A stretch of DNA of 64,000 bases from Osedax fenrisi (Eukaryota > Annelida > Polychaeta > Sabellida > Siboglinidae): contig OZ025243.1 in assembly GCA_964019155.1 (NCBI GenBank), positions 24,250,444-24,314,443 on the forward strand. Direction: 5' to 3'. Below the pieces are notes generated by a model. That model saw only the letters and a list, made by a program, of their open reading frames with translations. It was not told the DNA's origin and did no database searches. Below, piece after piece: positions 47,655 through 57,369 of the stretch (the stretch's first letter is position 1; each line of letters opens with the position of its first letter). The position numbers and the translations under genes are program-made.

Positions 47655-49051
47655 TATATATAGCTACAATTGTGTTATAATATATATTTTACATGTATAT
47701 ACTATACATGATTCATTATACATAATATATATATATAGATTATTATAACTATATCATTAAAACACACACACTAAACTACACAAACATAAACATGCAAACA
47801 TACCCACAAACCAATACACAATTACACAAAATACCTGTACACATCACCCACTGCAGTCTTACCACGATGTCGGCAAGAAAGGACAAATATTTGGGTACGA
47901 GTACAACAAAAAGAGAATGGACATGATCAATAGAAGATATTACAATCACCGTGTACCACGTTAGTTAATGTTATGTAATATATACACATATATATTGTAT
48001 TATTAAATTTGTATACAACATTAATAGCTGTGATTTAGGATATTCGTTATTTTCCGATAATAATAATCATATTTTAATAATCGGATTAGTTACACTCATT
48101 TACAAATATAAAAACGCGTTACAAAGGGCGATATAAATCACACACCTATAGGCTACTATAGTAGCTATATTTAGTATCCCGGTGCGAGGGAACATTCGCA
48201 CACGCACACTCCGCGATATTATGTAATACACGGTATTAACTAGTGATGTAAATAATACCGAGCTTTTTGATGCCGAGCCGAGACTTTAATTTTCGGAAAA
48301 AAAAAGAGTCCGAGCCGAGCCGATACTCTAGCCAAGCGAGCCCGAGCCGAGCCGAGACTCTAACAAAACGAGCCCGAGCCGAGTTGAGACTTTAGGTAAC
48401 TGAGACTGAGACTGCATCATGCTTTAGATTTGAGCATCATTTACGGCATCACTAGTTGTAACTATCTGAAATCGCGTACTATATTCACATATGGAATAAA
48501 TTTCGCACTTTTGGATAAATATCATATATTACTATTTACTAGATACTACTTAATTCTGCTGAAAGGTAGTATCTAGATAAGTTCAGTGAACTTCTATATT
48601 TACATAGGTTCACTCTCGTTTATTACGATAATCAAATCTGATTATTATTATATTATTATTACATATCGACATACTTATTGAAATGCTACACTATTCGCTA
48701 GCTTCACATTACACTATACTCCCGATTACAGTTGACGATAAGGTGGACATTGACTACAAACTTTACCATTCTGACAAGGGAGCCACGTGTTAGTCACTAA
48801 CTATTGTTATTACTATGACGAGTACACACGCATAAACATTATTAGTCAGTTGACTAACTTCCTTTAGTAAAGTTGACTAATGACTAATTTAAGTTAATAC
48901 AAATTTAAAAGTTGACCTGGAAATTTTAGTAATTGACTAAGTTATATCAGTAATATTCTAATTTAAAAAAATGATCTCGACGAGATCTGAACTCGTGACT
49001 TTGACATACTAAATGTGAAGCTGATTGGCTACCAGCTAAAGTATTACTATT

Positions 49052-49089
<38 letters not shown>

Positions 49090-49120
49090 TATACCTATAG
49101 GTATACTGAGCTATACACAC

Positions 49121-49168
<48 letters not shown>

Positions 49169-49407
49169 CATATGTAGATAATGTAATGAATATATGCCGA
49201 AATAATTATACACCGGACTTCCTGGTAGAAGGACTAACAAATGACACAGAAGATAGATACATGCCGGCCTTGGATGCATTTTACTACAAGTTAGTTACTA
49301 CCGGCATATGTAAATATATATATAGTTTTATTCTATTATATTATAATATAATTATTAATTAAAAAATAATAATTTTAAGACTATTTTTAGAATGGAATAT
49401 ATGTATA

Positions 49408-49485
<78 letters not shown>

Positions 49486-52400
49486 TAATGCTAACCGTAA
49501 TCCTAACCGTAATGCTAACCGTAATCCTAACCGTAATAGTTACGTTATTCATAACAATTCCGTATCTATAGAAAATATAAAACATCCATCTTAAATGTAA
49601 TACAATTATAAAATTAAAAAATAATCAATACTTCTATTACATATATGTAATATGTGTTTCAATGAACGATGACAGATATTGCTCCTAGACTAATTATGCA
49701 TCGACCTTATATAACACTATAGGGCTGTGACTTTTTAAAGGGTATTTGTAGGCAGTTACCTCCATTATGTTTTGCCCTCCACTTTAAATGTTTGCCAACA
49801 AATCAGATTTTTTCATAATCAATTATATCTTAATCCTATTTATTTAATATAATTCATTAGATGTATTTTATAGGTTTTTCATATACTATTGAAAACAAAA
49901 TAATTATTTTTGCAATTTGTTCTCCAATTTCAAATCCTTATAACAATCACTGCTACAGGTGAACCATATTATATGGTCCATATAGTAACATACATAGTAT
50001 TTCATACTAGTGCCATATTTAGATAGAAATACCTATTAACACAAGTAAAGTAATATAGATAATGATATGTACCCGACTCGAGTGCGCATGTACCCAGCTA
50101 TTCTATATATAGATATATGTTCCCGCGTGCATTCTTAGTTCAGTGTATTGCCTCACTCACTATAATGATAACTAATTTACCTTAGTTTATTAATAACATA
50201 CACCTAGCGTTAATCAATACTTAATATTAATATCGGCATCGTTATGTGATTAATGATTATCGAAATAGTATTAATTAATTTATTAAGTTCTTGTACCCAT
50301 TGGTACATATAAATAATCCATAATTAAAACTGAATAATTACTATAGAAGTTATTCAGTTTTAATTAATGATTATTTATAATAAGTTTCTATGTTGATAAA
50401 TAGCAGTTTGTTGGTAGATTTTTTTTATTTTGGTGGAGTTTTTCATCCTAATCAGGAATTTGGATGAATTTTTTAAAAAGAAACTTTATATAGTACATTT
50501 AAAAACTTCATATTTAAGGTCATTTTATATCATTGTTTTAAAACCTAAACTTAAATAAATCTGATGATTCTAGAAATAAATATCATTACATATATGAGAT
50601 TGAGACTATAGTCTCAATCTCATACTTCATTCTTATTTTTATAATTTAGTATCGACTCATTATATTACTATTTAATCATATATTATAATATATAAATAAC
50701 GGGCGGTAATAACAGAACATCTGCAATATGATATTGGAGCCATGTATGTGCTATATGTAGTATTTAGGTGGAATAAGAAGGGTACCGGTAAATTCGGACC
50801 AGGTAAATTCGGACCAAGTATACTGGGACCACTTTTGAAATAAACTCGGACCACTTTTTAAGAAAACTCGGACCACTTTTATACTTTAACCCATATTATA
50901 GAAGTATACTATATATATATATATATATTTATTTTAAAATGGGCCGAATCTTATTCAAAAGTGGTCCGAATTTTATTTCAAAAGTGGTCCGAGTTTACTG
51001 GTAATCGAATAAGAATACAAATGTTATAAATATAAAACAAGAAAAACTCTTCTAATCAATATATATATATATATATACACACCTACATGTACCGATATAT
51101 CAGATACATAGCGTGTCCGAACGAGAAGTCGTTCCAGTACCAGGACCAGTGTTGTAGCGAGGACAACATCTTACTGAAGTGGGTGGACGAGTATTGTTGC
51201 GTTCACTCCGAAGTCGTCATGTTAGTGTGTGTGTGTTACGTAATCAACACAACACACGTGTTACATCATAATCTATATTACACATTACATCATAATCTAT
51301 ATTATATATATTATATATTACATAGGGGGAGTGTACTCGAATACCGACACCCTAACAATAAATCACCATAACTTTATTATTTCTAAATTAAATATTTCCA
51401 AATTTTATTTATAAGTATTAAGTAGGTATATACATATAATAGCTATTTTAAAATGTAATTTAGTTTGTTTAACTTTAAGATAACAGGGGTGTCAATATTA
51501 CAGGCACTGCCTAGACTACCGACACATTGGAACATAATATCGACACCCTAAATATATCGATATTTAGATATACAATATATTATTTAATATCCACTATCCA
51601 ATCAGAATTAAATGCGCATTACGTTTAGTTAACACACGCAATTCATACGTTGTTTTCCTATAATTAATTTTCGAAAATATTTTATATTTTATATTATATT
51701 ATAAATATTAAGTTTTAAATTACATAATGCGAATATTGTACGTACATAGGAGTTTTATATAGTTTCTGAAAGACTATTTAATTCAAAGTAGAATCAATTC
51801 CAAGTATATGTGTATATTATTAGGTATGTCTATTAATTTACGAATATTATCATAACACACACACTACGGTATTATGAAAATGTATTTTGCTTAGGTAAAC
51901 GTCAATAACTTTGTAACAAATTATGAAAAATACAAAATATTTTCGGCACATTGTAAAATATAATTATATCTATACGATGTATTTAAAATATTTAAAATAT
52001 ATAATTTTTCAAATGATTGATAATTATAATTATAATCGATATTGTACTTCAAAAATTTCATAAATTTAGAGTTTTAACGAAAAAATCAGTTTTTTGTTTA
52101 TAATTAAAAAATATAAATATTAAAATAAAAAATTATACCTATATAAATTAGAATTATATTGATTAACATTTCATACATTAATTATTTTTTGATTGGAATT
52201 ATATTTGAGGAGATCTCTAGGGTGTCGATATTAGAGCACTCTCCCCTAAATATCATTGTAATATAACTTATCATTATCCTATATCCATCCTCCCTTAAAT
52301 TCCAGAAACGCTAATCTCATACATTATCACATCTATCTGGAATATACCCCACTAAGATTCATTCATTCTCCCACCTCTTTCAATAATCATCTCAAGTCAT

Positions 52401-53687
52401 ATCTATACTCTATCTAATGTCATTATATTATTATTATCGTTTAGATTTCGTTCTTATTACTTCCACTTTATTCTGTTAGTTTTTTTGTTTTTTGTTTTTT
52501 GTTGTTGTTGTATTTTATTGTTTATTATTTATTTTACGTACACTTACGAGGAGTGTCATCACTTTGTAACGGTGCCTAATAAACCTTATTTCAACATCAT
52601 TATCATCATTATCATCATCATCATCATATTTGTATAATAGGTATAATAATAATTGTAGGTATAGTTATAATATAGTATAATATAGTATAATAATAATAGT
52701 ACCTACAGATACAAACAATAACGGTTGACTTATAAATAGGAAATGATAATATACAAGAACATATTTTCTATACTTATACACACACGTATATAATTAATTA
52801 TGTATGTGACACTATTAACGATTAACACGATTAAAACACAACAGGGAAATGTATATCATGGTTTACACTATGGTAGGAGTAATCATCTTGTGTGTAGGAA
52901 TGGTTGTGTTCACGTTCTATTTCAAATGTTAGTATTCGCTATGCAATATTGTTATTATTATTATTGTTGAATAACAATTAATATATATCATACAATAATA
53001 TATCATGTATAATATATAACTCATATCTATATAGAAATATAATATTTTAATTTTTCATAAAACATATTTATTTAATAATCATCATATTAATTACTGGAAT
53101 CTATCGAAATTAATAAAATGTTAAATAAATATAATATTTGTATTGAATAATTGCTATCATATATATCATACCCAACTCTCGATATCTCAGAATTAAAGGT
53201 ACCGATGGAGTATATTTGAGATATCTAATTATTCATACATATATGTACATAGGCAATGAATACATTGGGCTACCTAATGTATCGTATATATATACGATAA
53301 ATTGTGTAGCCCAATTTATTCATATAGGCACAATGTGTAGTATACAACTAGGGGCGCTGGAACGATGTTGTATGTAGGGGGGGACCAACCAATCAAAATA
53401 AATGTTGTAGTAAAAGTGGGGGGAGGGGAACAATACATAGGAAGTCCCATTAGAATATAAAGTGAGGGGACATATGTACCCGTCCCCCCCCCCTTTTGCA
53501 GCGCCCCTATATAAAACCAATCTAGTCTCGCAGAAGGTATGATTTTGCGGTGTTTCTGGTATATTGATAGTCTTTGATATATCGAGAGTTGACTGTATAT
53601 ATTATTATAACTAATATGTATACATATATAATAATTCGACACATATACAGTACTCTTCATGAAGGATAGGATAACATGTATGTATAC

Positions 53688-53722
<35 letters not shown>

Positions 53723-53798
53723 TTTTATAAAACTATATACCTACATATATTTTAAATCTATTTTTGGAACAATATTTTTGTTTAAATTCAGAGACCAC

Positions 53799-53864
<66 letters not shown>

Positions 53865-55807
53865 AATTATTTACCACTACACATACTATTGTATTAACAT
53901 CAATAGGTAGATAGATATATTGTATTTATTATTGAAATACTTCAGTATCCTACATAGGAATTATACATAACAATTAATATTCTTCGAATTGTTATATCGA
54001 TGATGTTTATTTAATAATAATAGTAATAGTAATAATCTTTATAATAATACTAACAATTATAACACTAATAGGAGTGATAAGCTGTGATAATATACTAAAT
54101 TCTTTAAATTGTGTATTTGTATCAATTACAAATTAAAAAAATGTCATTATTATAATATTATGTACAATATATATATATATATCTAACTTAATACAATAAT
54201 TAATAAAATATACTTTTGTAAACATTTATTATTTAAATTTAATAAATTGAGCTTGAAATGTAAATACAGTAATACGTTTTTTTAAATTATAAACTGCAAT
54301 TTTAATATTTAGATCGAAATTCTAAATATTGTCACAGACAATTTTTCATTTTTTCCAATTTGTATTACAATGCTTTGCGAATGCGATTTAATAATATTAA
54401 ATAATAACATCGCGAATAAATTTTGTAGTGAACTCAAATGCCTATGCATACGAAATACTAACCGGTAATCTCCAGGTCACCTTTTACCTGTGTCTTACCC
54501 TTTATAAAGGGTGGAGGTATATACATCTCCTCTTGAAAAAAAACAATGACAGCAAATTTAAAAATGTCGATATTGCCGTTTTGTCGTCAGATATCTATTA
54601 CATCATATCTTGGCAACCTTATTCCATTAACATTATTAACGATAACCTTTAATATAAAAAAGTATACTTTATATTGGAGAACTTAATATAAAAATACGCC
54701 AAAAATACGCCCCTCAAAAACTACGACTAGTAACCTACGACCTATATATAATATTATATTGTTTTATAATAGTACCTAAAATATATAGATAGGTATTATC
54801 GATATCACGTGGCTTAATCTGAACTATTAGATCTCCGAAACCTTAAGTTTCAATCATACGCATACTATAATAATAATACACCTTTAAACTTATTAATAAA
54901 ACTTCTTAATATATCCTACTCACAATATCATAGTTTTATTTATTTCTAAAAATCCAGGTTGACTATTTAAATATAAAAATCTACCCAATACACCGGGTTG
55001 AGATAATATTTCGATATCCCCTTAACTTAAATCAATATAATATTATCATATAATACTACATTATCGTTATACAATCGGAACATTATCGCGATACCTGTCA
55101 TACAAATTAATATAATCGCCATAGAAGATACAGTATCCTATACGTCCCTCTTATCTTCTCCATATTATATATATATATAAAGAATTAAATACATTATTCT
55201 GTTTTCTCTTCTTAATATTATCTTCTTTTTCTTCATTTTTCTCGAAATAGCTTATCGCGTATCCTAAATAACTAGTCATACGATACCATTATTACCATAG
55301 TGCAACACGCAAGCACGCTCTATACAATGCGAAACCCAAGAACACGAGTCCCACTCACTCATATAGCACCTCTAACACCCCACACTACGCACCACACATC
55401 TCACTCACACCTCACTCACCACACGCCTCGTAGATAAGCCGACCCAGAACGTGATGCAACTCAAAGAACAGATGACCACCGACCTGGGCCGGATGTTGTT
55501 GCCGGCGTTGCGGACACCGTCCACCATGTACGGTTACGGTATCGACGGATACGGCATGGGGTGTCCGCGGAACGGGGTGGACGCCCTGCTCATCAAGCTG
55601 ATGATGGAACGCGACGCCACCCTGTCCATGAAGTTCCCCGAGGATCTGGTACAACGGTACTTCTGCGAGGGTCCCATACCCCAGGTCACTAAGAAGACCA
55701 CGTTTAAACGGTTCGCCACTATCGGCAGCAACGAGAAGAAGCATCGCCGTAGTTTTAAGAAAAATAAAACTCGTTTTAAATTGCCGCCCGTCGATAGAAA
55801 GAGATAG
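43262..55807 (+). CDS. Unrecognised single-pass membrane protein gene (7 exons, start missing)
   Basis: Exons 43262-43419, 47857-47959, 48732-48788, 49178-49289, 51104-51220, 52845-52927 and 55434-55807 join in phase and give at least 327 residues counted from 43282. All six donors are GTTAGT. The first 175 residues are polar with about seven Cys, many of them paired (DQCCSED, EYCCVH), and N-glycosylation sequons NNT, NYT and NDT, as in an extracellular domain. One hydrophobic segment follows (MVGVIILCVGMVVFTFYF), then a tail of about 125 residues ending in a basic cluster (KKHRRSFKKNKTRFKL). This fits a type I membrane protein with a cytoplasmic tail. I recognise no family. The start exon may be near 42230. 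An LTR retrotransposon and several MITEs sit in its introns. Confidence 0.78.
43660..43765 (-). mobile_element. Capped element family I, end fragment
   Basis: GGGTGTCGATATTCGAGTAC and CTCTCCCCTA repeat, in inverse, the left end of the complete family I element at 51323. Only about 100 bases are present; similarity fades before 43660. Confidence 0.75.
43926..43975. repeat. TATAACCYA tandem repeat
   Basis: Five or so units of TATATAACCTACA-type words. Confidence 0.75.
44083..44185. repeat. (TA)n microsatellites
   Basis: Two long TA runs separated by GGTGTATAAATAAACCATCC. The LTR element was inserted into this run; the TA run resumes at 47607. Confidence 0.95.
44186..45050 (-). repeat. LTR at the 3' side of the element (865 bases)
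   Basis: On the element's strand it runs from TGTAGTATTGC to GGAGACAACA, with TGT and ACA as short inverted ends. It contains three 114-base tandem units (from 44671, 44785 and 44899; the last diverged), one more than the other LTR. Confidence 0.92.
45051..45065 (-). promoter_or_regulatory. Polypurine tract of the LTR element
   Basis: On the element's strand GGTTGGGGTGAA directly precedes the LTR start TGTAGT. Purine-rich, as needed for plus-strand priming. Confidence 0.6.
45082..45800 (-). pseudogene. LTR element pol remnant (RNase H end, integrase ends)
   Basis: In the -1 frame relative to gag. It reads through a basic linker to NLVADALSKG, the usual RNase H to integrase border. Then comes the integrase zinc-binding domain with HEECHMRNGHQGIDKTI and CMVCNK (HHCC). 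The sequence then jumps directly to the C-terminal domain (VLEVGDIVRVTRR, WIVIEKLVDNAVYGI). The catalytic DDE core of integrase and all of protease and reverse transcriptase are absent. Both deletion joints keep the frame open for over 200 codons. It cannot transpose by itself. Confidence 0.85.
45767..45810 (-). promoter_or_regulatory. -1 ribosomal frameshift signal between gag and pol
   Basis: On the element's strand the heptamer TTTAAAC (45810-45804) lies in gag frame as T-TTA-AAC, followed by the gag stop TAG. After five bases an 8-base-pair stem TGCTCTAC/GTAGAGCA (45798-45791 with 45776-45769) follows. The loop GCGG can pair with ACCGC downstream, so a pseudoknot is possible. The pol frame is open in -1 and has no stop between here and the integrase part. 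Confidence 0.8.
45801..46596 (-). pseudogene. LTR element gag (one frameshift)
   Basis: Gag packages the element's RNA into a particle. The protein opens at 46596 and keeps one frame to about 46234, with LDKFDGSTDVVRWLNELDE typical of Ty3-type capsid regions. A single-base shift near 46210-46234 then moves it into the frame 46208-45801, which ends in a CCHC zinc knuckle (CYKCGKKGHVARWC, spacing C-2-C-4-H-4-C) and the stop TAG. The stop lies right after a UUUAAAC heptamer. Confidence 0.85.
46839..46855 (-). promoter_or_regulatory. Primer-binding site of the LTR element
   Basis: On the element's strand TGGTGACAGCGGCGACC begins one base after the LTR end ACA. TGG is the expected complement of a tRNA 3' CCA. 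I cannot name the tRNA. Confidence 0.65.
46857..47606 (-). repeat. LTR at the 5' side of the element (750 bases)
   Basis: Matches the LTR at 44186-45050 almost base for base apart from having two 114-base units (from 47341 and 47455). The inside edge is followed by the likely primer-binding site. Confidence 0.92.
47607..47650. repeat. (TA)n microsatellite after the LTR element
   Basis: Continuation of the TA run that the element split. Confidence 0.95.
47857..47959 (+). CDS. Membrane-protein gene, second exon
   Basis: The acceptor is CACTGCAG. It encodes SYHDVGKKGQIFGYEYNKKR and MINRRYYNHRVP; donor GTTAGT leaves phase 1. The stretch is basic and aromatic-rich. Confidence 0.78.
48240..48455. 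mobile_element. hAT-like MITE with CGAGCCGAGCC repeats
   Basis: CTAGTGATG and CATCACTAG form the ends. Inside, GAGCCCGAGCCGAGCCGAGA and ACTCTA units repeat about four times. The ends fit small non-autonomous hAT elements. It lies in an intron of the membrane-protein gene. Confidence 0.7.
48732..48788 (+). CDS. Membrane-protein gene, third exon
   Basis: The acceptor is CCGATTACAG. It encodes LDDKVDIDYKLYHSDKGAT once joined; donor GTTAGT leaves phase 1. An alternative donor two bases earlier would break the frame with the next exon. Confidence 0.78.
48965..49035 (-). other. tRNA-like sequence, probably SINE or tRNA relic
   Basis: On the minus strand TAGCTGGTAGCC and ACGAGTTCAGATCTCGT resemble a box A region and a T-arm, followed by a T-run. 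The acceptor and anticodon arms do not form, and the T-loop has G in place of the invariant A58. A body rich in AGTTGACTAA words lies beyond it (48845-48950). Confidence 0.3.
49178..49289 (+). CDS. Membrane-protein gene, fourth exon
   Basis: The acceptor is CATATGTAG. It encodes NVMNICRNNYTPDFLVEGLT, NDTEDRYMPALDAFYY and part of a Lys codon; donor GTTAGT leaves phase 2. Two sequons (NYT, NDT) lie here. Confidence 0.82.
49408..49482. repeat. (TA)n microsatellite and TAACCGTAAT repeat
   Basis: A TA run, then from 49485 to 49545 a 12-base repeat CTAACCGTAATN. It recalls telomere words but has a different period. Confidence 0.85.
49550..50782. other. AT-rich intron sequence
   Basis: Intron of the membrane-protein gene. 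Short inverted repeats (ATAATTAAAACTGAATAA at 50319-50365; TGAGATTGAGACTATAGTC at 50595). No exon-like frame. Confidence 0.45.
50783..51003. mobile_element. Small palindromic MITE (TACCRGTAAAYTCGG ends), copy 2
   Basis: TACCGGTAAATTCGGACC at the left, GGTCCGAGTTTACTGGTA at the right, and ACTCGGACCACTTTT repeats inside. Sister of the element at 34408-34611. It ends 100 bases before an exon. Confidence 0.85.
51104..51220 (+). CDS. Membrane-protein gene, fifth exon (Cys-rich)
   Basis: The acceptor is GATATATCAG. It encodes YIACPNEKSFQYQDQCCSED, then LLKWVDEYCCVHSEVV; donor GTTAGT leaves phase 2. It holds five cysteines, two as CC pairs, which suggests a disulfide-bonded membrane-proximal domain. 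Confidence 0.83.
51323..52248. mobile_element. Capped element family I (GGTGTCGATATTAG word), complete
   Basis: 926 bases from TAGGGGGAGTGTACTCGAAT to GCACTCTCCCCTA. The word GTGTCGATATTAG or its inverse AATACCGACACCC occurs at both ends and as an inverted group near 51486-51555. No coding frame. Size and plan match families G and H. Confidence 0.82.
52265..52630 (+). mobile_element. LINE 3' end with (ATC)n tail
   Basis: Broken coding traces such as SGIYPTKIHSFSHLF near 52340 resemble the W-N-x-L-P end of CR1-type ORF2. Then a T-rich UTR, ACGAGGAGTGTCATCACTTT, AATAAACC and a (ATC)n tail follow. The element is strongly 5'-truncated. Confidence 0.55.
52845..52927 (+). CDS. Membrane-protein gene, sixth exon (transmembrane)
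   Basis: The acceptor is ACACAACAG. It encodes MEMYIMVYTMVGVIILCVGM and VVFTFYFK, the only strongly hydrophobic segment of the protein. Donor GTTAGT leaves phase 1. Confidence 0.83.
53171..53595. mobile_element. pogo/Tigger-like MITE
   Basis: The right end, read in inverse, starts CAGTCAACTCTCGATATATC next to TA, as in pogo-type Tc1/mariner elements. The left end CCCAACTCTCGATATCTC is a mutated partner, also next to TA. It has no transposase and contains another element at 53351. Confidence 0.65.
53351..53507. mobile_element. Nested MITE (GGGGCGCTG ends)
   Basis: GGGGCGCTGGAACG and TTTTGCAGCGCCCC are inverted ends, with TA on both sides. It was inserted into the pogo-like element and is therefore younger. 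G/C runs dominate the inside. Confidence 0.7.
53596..55433. other. Last intron of the membrane-protein gene, AT-rich
   Basis: Long TA runs at 53690-53720 and 53805-53860. A frame at 54428-54652 (EILTGNLQVTFYLCLTLY) is somewhat less AT-rich, but has no family likeness or fitting splice sites. Near 55010 a TATCCCCTTAA word resembles one end of the TTAA-flanked elements; I found no partner. Confidence 0.45.
55434..55807 (+). CDS. Membrane-protein gene, last exon (cytoplasmic tail)
   Basis: The acceptor is ACGCCTCGTAG. It encodes KPTQNVMQLKEQMTTDLGRM, a Gly/Tyr patch (YGYGIDGYGMGC), a helical stretch (LIKLMMERDATLSMKFPEDL) and a basic end (KKHRRSFKKNKTRFKL), then TAG at 55805. At over 50% GC it is the most GC-rich exon of the window and an evident coding sequence. 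The antisense frames are shadows. Confidence 0.88.
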
Positions 55808-56186
55808 CGGCGGACCAATAGTTCTCTAGTTTTTAGATCTAGCTTCCGATTGGCTAATCCAGACGAGCATTCGTAATGACGTCCGATAATTGCGTGACAC
55901 GTAATATAGAGCCTCTATAGTATTACTCTTTATAGATCGATACGGTTGAGCGAGCCGAGCAAGTCCATAATCGTCATTAACTGGCGTAGTTATTTCAGAA
56001 ATAGCTGTATACAATTTATTTTATACCCCCACACACGCAATAATAATACATCGTAACACGGTACATTTTAAATATAACAATAATAAAAAATATTTACTAT
56101 ACATTTGACATTTTTTATTTATTTCAAAATAATGTCACCAGAAAGTTATCATATATATTTATATATATTATAACTTGCCTTTATAT

Positions 56187-56220
<34 letters not shown>

Positions 56221-56445
56221 ATTTATGTTTATATATAGAACTGCAATAAACATGTTTATTAACATATACAAATTATGGTCACTTGCGAACGTAATATATA
56301 AGAAAAGAAATTAGGACGTGGAATATAAGTATGAAAATAAATAATGTGTAATAAACAAATATAAAATTAAAAAATGTGAAATAATAAGTATGGACTAGTT
56401 GGCTAAATAAAATCTCTTTTAAAATAGGAGAACATATGTTGTGTT

Positions 56446-56515
<70 letters not shown>

Positions 56516-56534
56516 AGGTATATATGGTAAGTTT
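55808..56534. other. 3' flank of the membrane-protein gene
   Basis: A GC-moderate stretch to about 56000, then AT-rich with AATAATAAAAAATA near 56081 as a possible polyadenylation signal, and TA runs at 56195 and 56455. Nothing else seen. Confidence 0.45.
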
Positions 56535-56824
56535 CCCAAGCAACCAATATTGTTTAAAACTAAATCATAAAGTGTTACAAAATGCATATTTTGTAACTAT
56601 AGTTACACAATATGAATTTTGTAACACTTTATAATTTAAAACTAAATCATCATGTTACAAAATGCATATTTTGTTACTGTTAGTTAAAATACTCCTAGTA
56701 TAAAATACATGAATTGTACATGTACCATGTAACTGTTACTAAAACTTAACAAAAAGCTGTTTTCAGTAAGGAATTAAAAGAACTATTTCTGTAAATGTAC
56801 ATTTTGCGTCTTTAGTTGCTTGGG
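56535..56824. mobile_element. Palindromic MITE (CCCAAGCAACC ends)
   Basis: CCCAAGCAACC at the left and AGTTGCTTGGG at the right. Inside, TGTTACAAAATGCATATTTT and its inverse repeat. The ends recall the CCCAGCAAAC elements at 20272 and 61281 but differ in sequence. Confidence 0.75.
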
Positions 56825-57369
56825 TTATTCCATTACATGTGTACCGAATTTATAAAGGCATAGTCATATAATGCTATGTGTGTACTCGATGCATCGTACT
56901 ATAATATGGGCTATAGTAACCGGTGTCTTTTTAATGATTTTAAAGTGGGGAAGAAATTCCAAAAAATAATTATTTTTTTCAATTGAAAAAAAATCTAATA
57001 AAATTATTCTAATTATTTATAATACATAAATAGGATTATGATATATTGATTATATTTAAATCTAATTTTTTTATTTATAAAAAATACCTCCTAAAATTTT
57101 GTCGGAGTTCGAACTTCTATATAAAGGCACTAATTTAAATCAGTTAATAAATATTCAAAAAAAATCTATAAATATGAATGTATACAATAATCGAAATACT
57201 CGTATTACATATAGAATAACACACTAAATCGTTACAAAATCATTACATAATACAAACGACACCATATATATATACTATATAATACACCATGTATATTATA
57301 CACTGTATAATATACAGTGTACAATGTACAGTGTACACTGTACAATATACAGTGTACAATGTATACTAG
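56825..57369. other. AT-rich stretch with a TACAGTGTACA repeat
   Basis: At 57283-57365 nested GTATACAGTGTACA words form a simple inverted repeat. The rest is AT-rich; nothing else seen. Confidence 0.5.

Noticed and set aside
49015..49362. 115-residue frame beginning before the TA runs
   Set aside because: The first part is TA repeat; only 49178-49289 fits as a spliced exon.
55412..55818. Minus-strand frames over the last exon of the membrane-protein gene
   Set aside because: Shadows of a GC-rich plus-strand exon whose frame and acceptor fit the upstream exons.
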